7,044 bases of DNA, from positions 1 to 7,044 of the forward strand of contig JAESTI010000057.1 of NCBI GenBank assembly GCA_016763665.1, given 5' to 3'. Source of the DNA: Bacteroidia bacterium (GTDB taxonomy: Bacteria > Bacteroidota > Bacteroidia > Flavobacteriales > NORP286). Numbering within the stretch: position 1 is the first letter of the stretch; each line of letters starts with the position of its first letter. Made by a program: the position numbers and the translations under genes. Shown here in pieces: positions 6,040-7,044 of this stretch. Under the pieces are notes generated by a model. The model was not told the origin of the DNA, searched no databases, and saw nothing but the letters and a program-made list of their open reading frames with translations.

Positions 6040-7041
6040 CACAAACCCCAGGACATACTCCGAGATCTTCAAAATAAACAATACCATCCTGTTTATTTTC
6101 TATATGGAGCAGAGTCTCACTATATAAACAAAATATCGGACTACATTACAAACAACATATTATCCGAATCTGAAAAAGGCTTTAATCAGGTCATTTTATA
6201 CGGGAAAGATACTGATGTATCAAATTTGTTAAGCACTGCAAAACGTTTTCCAATGATGTCTCCCTACCAGGTTGTTATTGTTAAGGAAGCTCAGCAATTG
6301 AAGAAAATAGAAGAGCTAAGCTCATATGTTGAGAATCCTGCTAAAAGTACCGTTTTGGTCTTGTGTTATCAAAAAGAAAAATTAGACAAACGCACAAAGT
6401 TTGCGCTGGCTTTAAAGAAAAATGCAGTGATCTTAGAATCCAAAAGGTTATATGACAATCAAATACCTGAATGGATCAAAAATCATGTTAAAAATTCAGG
6501 CTACGATATAGCCCCAAAGGCTTGTATGTTACTATCAGAATATTTAGGAAATGATCTTACTAAAATTGAAAACGAATTAAGTAAACTGATCTTAAATATT
6601 AAACAGGGAGATATCATTGATGAAGCGATCATTGACAAATACATAGGTATTAGTAAAGATTTTAATGTTTTTGAATTAAATGCAGCTATAGGTAGTAGAA
6701 ATTCAACAAGAGCTTACAACATTATCAATTATTTCAGCAAAAACACAAAAGCGAATCCTATTGTTGTTATTATAGGAAGCTTATTTACCCATTTCAGCAG
6801 GCTTTTTATCTACCACAAAATGGAAGATAAATCTAAAAATTCAGTTGCAAGTGCCTTGGGTATAAATCCCTTCTTTGTTTCCGAATATCAATCAACTGCA
6901 CAAAAATTTAATTACTTTCAAACTATTGAATCTATTTCATTGATAAGAGAATATGATCTAAAATCAAAAGGAGTGAACAACGCATCCGTATCTGAAGGAG
7001 AGTTATTAAAAGAGCTGACATTCAAAATATTGAACTGCTAA
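6037..7041 (+). CDS. holA: DNA polymerase III subunit delta
   Basis: HolA is the delta subunit of the clamp-loader complex. It opens the beta sliding clamp so that it can be placed on primed DNA during replication, in the cytoplasm at the fork. The 334-residue length is normal. The N-terminal AAA+-like domain (about 1-140) has the family's degenerate nucleotide-loop region PVYFLYGAESHYI (18-30). It also has RFPMMSPYQVVIVKEAQ (70-86) and the KLDKRTKFALALKK block (115-128). A helical middle domain carries LGNDLTKIENEL (170-181). The C-terminal collar domain begins after DFNVFEL (209-214) and ends with SKGVNNASVSEGELLKEL (310-327), a typical family tail. The start is supported by the family N-terminus and the promoter 17 nt upstream. 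The gene is intact, ends 3 nt before the window edge, and appears to have its own promoter. Confidence 0.95.
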   Translation: MHKPQDILRDLQNKQYHPVYFLYGAESHYINKISDYITNNILSESEKGFNQVILYGKDTDVSNLLSTAKRFPMMSPYQVVIVKEAQQLKKIEELSSYVENPAKSTVLVLCYQKEKLDKRTKFALALKKNAVILESKRLYDNQIPEWIKNHVKNSGYDIAPKACMLLSEYLGNDLTKIENELSKLILNIKQGDIIDEAIIDKYIGISKDFNVFELNAAIGSRNSTRAYNIINYFSKNTKANPIVVIIGSLFTHFSRLFIYHKMEDKSKNSVASALGINPFFVSEYQSTAQKFNYFQTIESISLIREYDLKSKGVNNASVSEGELLKELTFKILNC

Positions 7042-7044
7042 AAG

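Overview
The window looks like low-GC chromosomal DNA from a member of the Bacteroidota. Three things support this. The genes start after AT-rich leaders with no clear Shine-Dalgarno sequence. The promoters match the Bacteroidota pattern (TTG about 19 nt upstream of TAnnTTTG). One large secreted protein is built from SprB-type repeats, which are characteristic of that phylum. The genus cannot be determined from the sequence.

Layout, left to right. A 5'-truncated murQ (+, cell-wall recycling) converges on a large membrane-anchored nucleotide-sugar 4,6-dehydratase/epimerase of the WbpM/CapD/PglF type (-, polysaccharide or glycan precursor synthesis). The short gap between them carries an inverted repeat and a probable two-way terminator. 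To the right of the dehydratase is a two-gene secreted-protein unit (+): a small unrecognised exported protein (137 aa), then 18 nt later a 718-aa secreted multi-domain protein ending in two SprB repeats. A 419-nt non-coding stretch follows, and then a complete holA (+, DNA polymerase III delta subunit).

The genes belong to separate housekeeping and surface functions and do not form one pathway. murQ and holA are ordinary core genes. The dehydratase would feed surface-glycan synthesis. The two secreted proteins are accessory.

The most notable structure is non-coding. The region just upstream of holA, including its promoter, exists twice: a compact diverged copy at 2831-2913, and a copy at 5740-6039 split by 213 nt of repeat-rich sequence. 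The two copies bracket the secreted-protein pair almost exactly. This suggests the pair arrived or was rearranged between the dehydratase and holA, with duplication of the flank. The 213-nt interruption, bounded by TA on both sides and containing inverted repeats, looks like a later small insertion. I see no CRISPR array, RNA gene, transposase, defence system or other clearly new machinery. The secreted pair and its flanking duplication are the best candidates for something undescribed.
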